Shown here: piece by piece, positions 6,032 to 8,028 of the stretch | Numbering within the stretch: the stretch's first letter is position 1 | How the letters are laid out: every line of letters starts with the position of its first letter | Source of the DNA: Methyloligella sp. | GTDB taxonomy: Bacteria; Pseudomonadota; Alphaproteobacteria; Rhizobiales; JALUTE01 | Assembly: GCA_027058255.1 (NCBI GenBank) | Contig: JALUTE010000460.1 | Location: 1-8,028 of the forward strand | DNA: 8,028 nt | Direction: 5' to 3' | Position numbers and translations under genes: made by a program | Notes under the pieces: model-generated | What the model was told of the DNA's origin: nothing | Seen by the model: the letters and a program-made list of their open reading frames with translations, nothing else | Databases searched by the model: none

Positions 6032-6314
6032 TCTCGCCAGGATTGGGGCGAGCCGGCTTGAAAGATGCGCAGAGCGGTCTCTCAGGCGTGTCGCGGCGGT
6101 TCAGTCGGTCGGCTCTGCGCCGCCGCGCCGCTCGGCTCGGCGCCTGCCTTAACAAAGGCTCTCTGCCCGGGGGCTGCAACCAAACTTGCATGGGAGGCTG
6201 GAAGAGGGCGTGCGAACGGGGTATTCTCTCGCCGGTCCGGCCGGTCGAAGCCCGGCCGCGCATCGCGGTCTCGGGCGGCAAGTCCCGGGCACGAGCCTTG
6301 CGAGGGAACGTTCC
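6032..6314 (+). other. GC-rich leader region upstream of fccA
   Basis: These 283 bases hold no gene I can support; open frames here have arginine/alanine-rich translations typical of chance frames in GC-rich DNA. Small hairpins are possible: CTCGCC/GGCGAG (6033-6038 with 6047-6052) just after the YkgJ-like stop, without a T-run, and GCCTT/AAGGC (6146-6150 with 6155-6159, loop AACA). No confident promoter can be picked. The region must nonetheless contain the fccAB promoter, or be a long untranslated link to the upstream gene. Confidence 0.5.
6305..6314. repeat. Perfect 10-bp palindrome between the fccA ribosome-binding site and ATG
   Basis: GGAACGTTCC is perfectly self-complementary. It fills the space between GAGGG (6302-6306) and the ATG at 6315, overlapping the last two G residues of that ribosome-binding site. 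It could be a protein-binding dyad or could affect translation initiation through RNA dimer or cruciform pairing. A chance occurrence is also quite possible. Confidence 0.3.
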
Positions 6315-6917
6315 ATGATGCGTCTGGCGATTTGTATCTTGTTCGCCGCTACAGTTTTCTCGGTTGGCCAATTTGCGGGAGCGCGCCTCGCGCATGGAGC
6401 CGACGCCCCGGTCGGCCTTCTGGCCGCCACTTGCGCCGGTTGTCACGGCCCGGATGGCAACAGCTCCGGCCCCGCAACCCCCACCATCGCGCGCATGAGT
6501 CCGATCTATTTCATTCTCGCCATGGACGAGTACCGCCAGGGGGTGCGCAACTCGACGATCATGGCGCGGATCGCAAGGGGCTATAGCCTCGCCGAGATCC
6601 AGGCCATGGCGCAGTGGTTCGGCTCGCGCCCGCTGCTCCCTGTGGTCCAGCCCTTCGATGCGCGGCTGGCGAGCCTGGGCAAGGATCTGCACGAGCGCTA
6701 CTGCAAGAAATGTCACCTCGGCTCCGGGCCGGTCGCCGGGCGCGCGGGGGTGCTGATCGGCCAGTGGAGCCCCTATCTGCGCGCATCCTTCAATGACATG
6801 GTCGAGGGGCGGCGTCCGATGCCTACCAACATGAAACGTTGGGTGGACAGGCTGGTTCGCATCGAGGGGCGGGAAGGTTTGCGCGCCCTGTTCCACTACT
6901 ATGCCCGTGGACGGTGA
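6315..6917 (+). CDS. fccA: Flavocytochrome c sulfide dehydrogenase, diheme cytochrome c subunit
   Basis: This is a 200-residue periplasmic diheme cytochrome c, the electron-transfer subunit that takes electrons from the FccB flavin during sulfide oxidation and passes them to a soluble c-type cytochrome. A Sec signal peptide covers about residues 1-29 (hydrophobic LAICILFAATVFSVG, cleavage around LAHGA). The two heme-binding motifs are CAGCH at 40-44 and CKKCH at 130-134, one per cytochrome domain, as in the roughly 21-kDa FccA of purple sulfur bacteria. GPDGNS after the first heme and the block SPIYFILAMDEYRQG (about 62-76) are family-like. The ATG at 6315 was chosen because it gives a clean signal peptide and has GAGGG 8 nt upstream; an upstream in-frame start would bury the signal. 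fccB follows after 14 nt, so the two form an operon. Confidence 0.93.
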   Translation: MMRLAICILFAATVFSVGQFAGARLAHGADAPVGLLAATCAGCHGPDGNSSGPATPTIARMSPIYFILAMDEYRQGVRNSTIMARIARGYSLAEIQAMAQWFGSRPLLPVVQPFDARLASLGKDLHERYCKKCHLGSGPVAGRAGVLIGQWSPYLRASFNDMVEGRRPMPTNMKRWVDRLVRIEGREGLRALFHYYARGR

Positions 6918-6931
6918 GGGAGCGGCGCGCC

Positions 6932-8028
6932 ATGGCAAAGATCGACAGACGGAGATTCCTGGCCGGCGGAGCCGCCGCGTCCCTTGCGGGGGCGGTCGTC
7001 GGCTTTCCCGCCATCGCCCGGGGGCAGGGGCGGCGCGTGGTGGTGATCGGCGGCGGCTCGGGCGGCGCGACGGCGGCGCGCTATCTGCGCCTCGTCGACC
7101 CCAGCATCGAGGTCGTTCTGATCGAGGCCAGTCCGGTCTATCACACCTGCTATATGAGCAATGAGGTGATCGGCGGCGTTCGGCGCCTCGATGCCATCCG
7201 CTTCGACTATGACAACATCTCCGCGCTCGGGGTGAGCGTCGTTCAGGATGCCGTGACGGCTCTGGATGCGGCGGCGAAGACGGTGCGCACGAGGGGCGGA
7301 CAGACCATTGCCTTCGAGCGCTGCATCGTCGCTCCGGGAATCGATTTCAAATGGGAGCGCGTGCCCGGTATGAGCCCGGCGCTCGCCGAGCGCATTCCCC
7401 ATGCCTGGAAGGCCGGTCCGCAGACCGCGCTTCTGCGCCGCCAACTGGCGGCGATGCCCGATGGCGGCCGCGTCATTCTGGTGCCTCCCACGAACCCGTT
7501 CCGCTGCCCTCCGGGCCCCTATGAGCGGGCGAGCCAGATCGCCCGCTATCTCAAGAAGGCCAAGCCGCGCTCCAAGGTGATCATCCTCGATCCGAAAGAC
7601 AAGTTCTCCAAGCAGAAGCTGTTCGAGCAGGCGTGGACACGCCTTTACGGCTATGGCACCGACAAGGCGCTGATCGAATGGGTTCCGGCGGCGAAAGGCG
7701 GCAAGGTGGAGCGGGTCGATGCCCGGGCCATGACCGTCGAGGCCGATGTCGAGCGTCTCAAGGGCGACGTGATCAACCTCATTCCGCCGCAGAAGGCGGG
7801 GCGGATCGCCATCGAGGCGGGGCTTGCCAAGGGCGATTGGTGCCCCGTGAACAAGCAGACCTTCGAGTCCCTCGTTCATCCGGGCATTCACGTCATCGGC
7901 GATGCGTGCAATGCGGCCAAGATGCCGAAATCGGGCTATGCCGCCAACTCGCAAGCCAAGGTTGCCGCCTATGCCGTGGCCGCCATGCTGAACGGCAACC
8001 CGCCGCCCACGCCGTCCTATGTGAACAC
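6932..8028 (+). CDS. fccB: Flavocytochrome c sulfide dehydrogenase, flavoprotein subunit (partial at 3' end)
   Basis: 365 codons are present and the frame is still open at the window end; full-length family members are about 420-430 residues. A Tat signal is visible at the N-terminus (R6-R7-R8-F9-L10, then an Ala/Gly-rich stretch to about 30), consistent with export of a folded flavoprotein. The FAD-binding motif VVVIGGGSGGATAARYL is at 36-52. C73 in HTCYMSNEVIGG matches the cysteine covalently bound to FAD (C42 of mature Allochromatium FccB). C192 in FRCPPGPYERAS matches redox cysteine C161. The blocks NLIPPQKAG (282-290), WCPV (303-306), GIHVIGDA (318-325) and PKSGYAANSQ (332-341) follow. 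The second redox cysteine is expected directly after SYVNT, just outside the window. The enzyme oxidises sulfide to sulfane sulfur or polysulfide in the periplasm. GAGGGAG at 6916-6922 precedes the ATG by 9 nt. Confidence 0.95.
   Translation, partial: MAKIDRRRFLAGGAAASLAGAVVGFPAIARGQGRRVVVIGGGSGGATAARYLRLVDPSIEVVLIEASPVYHTCYMSNEVIGGVRRLDAIRFDYDNISALGVSVVQDAVTALDAAAKTVRTRGGQTIAFERCIVAPGIDFKWERVPGMSPALAERIPHAWKAGPQTALLRRQLAAMPDGGRVILVPPTNPFRCPPGPYERASQIARYLKKAKPRSKVIILDPKDKFSKQKLFEQAWTRLYGYGTDKALIEWVPAAKGGKVERVDARAMTVEADVERLKGDVINLIPPQKAGRIAIEAGLAKGDWCPVNKQTFESLVHPGIHVIGDACNAAKMPKSGYAANSQAKVAAYAVAAMLNGNPPPTPSYVN

Noticed and set aside
6043..6318. Arg/Ala-rich open frames in the region between the YkgJ-like gene and fccA
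   Set aside because: No ribosome-binding site, no recognisable motif and a composition typical of random frames in GC-rich DNA.
6899..7954. A 351-codon minus-strand open frame opposite fccB
   Set aside because: It is a shadow of fccB, whose Tat signal, FAD motif and conserved cysteines are all on the plus strand.

Overview
This GC-rich window looks like a chromosomal segment of a sulfur-oxidising proteobacterium, most likely an alphaproteobacterium (an inference from codon use and protein style; no rRNA or tRNA marker is present). Its core is a dissimilatory sulfur-oxidation block. It holds aprBA (adenylylsulfate reductase, 2358-4868), a large cysteine-cluster protein of the YkgJ type (5015-6031) and fccAB (flavocytochrome c sulfide dehydrogenase, 6315 to the right edge), all on the + strand.

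Layout. Positions 1-222 carry the C-terminal end of a GlpD-type glycerol-3-phosphate dehydrogenase. It overlaps by 4 nt a HAD-IIB phosphatase (219-1034). After a gap with two small hairpins comes a short ankyrin-repeat protein (1154-1660). It converges on a minus-strand MazG/dCTPase-like nucleotide pyrophosphohydrolase (1687-2052). That gene is divergent from aprB, and the 305-bp region between them contains the only AT-rich island noticed in the window. There I see a candidate promoter overlapped by an inverted repeat resembling the operator of sulfide/persulfide-responsive ArsR-family repressors, and upstream of it a 10-bp-phased TTGCG repeat. aprB and aprA are separated by an unusually long 180-nt spacer holding a 12-bp GC-rich hairpin. 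A clear intrinsic terminator follows aprA. The YkgJ-like gene comes next, then a 283-nt GC-rich leader and fccAB. fccB is cut by the window end one codon before the expected second redox cysteine.

How the genes fit together. FccAB would oxidise sulfide in the periplasm and pass electrons to a soluble cytochrome c. AprBA would oxidise cytoplasmic sulfite with AMP to APS, which ATP sulfurylase (not in the window) would convert to sulfate and ATP. No electron acceptor for AprBA (AprM or Qmo) lies between or next to these genes, and the YkgJ-like protein is the unexplained member of the block. The left-hand genes look like ordinary housekeeping or accessory genes unrelated to sulfur.

I see no mobile element, CRISPR array or structural RNA gene. 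Nothing here amounts to a clearly new system. The most interesting leads are the regulatory region ahead of aprB, the aprB-aprA spacer hairpin and the YkgJ-like protein.
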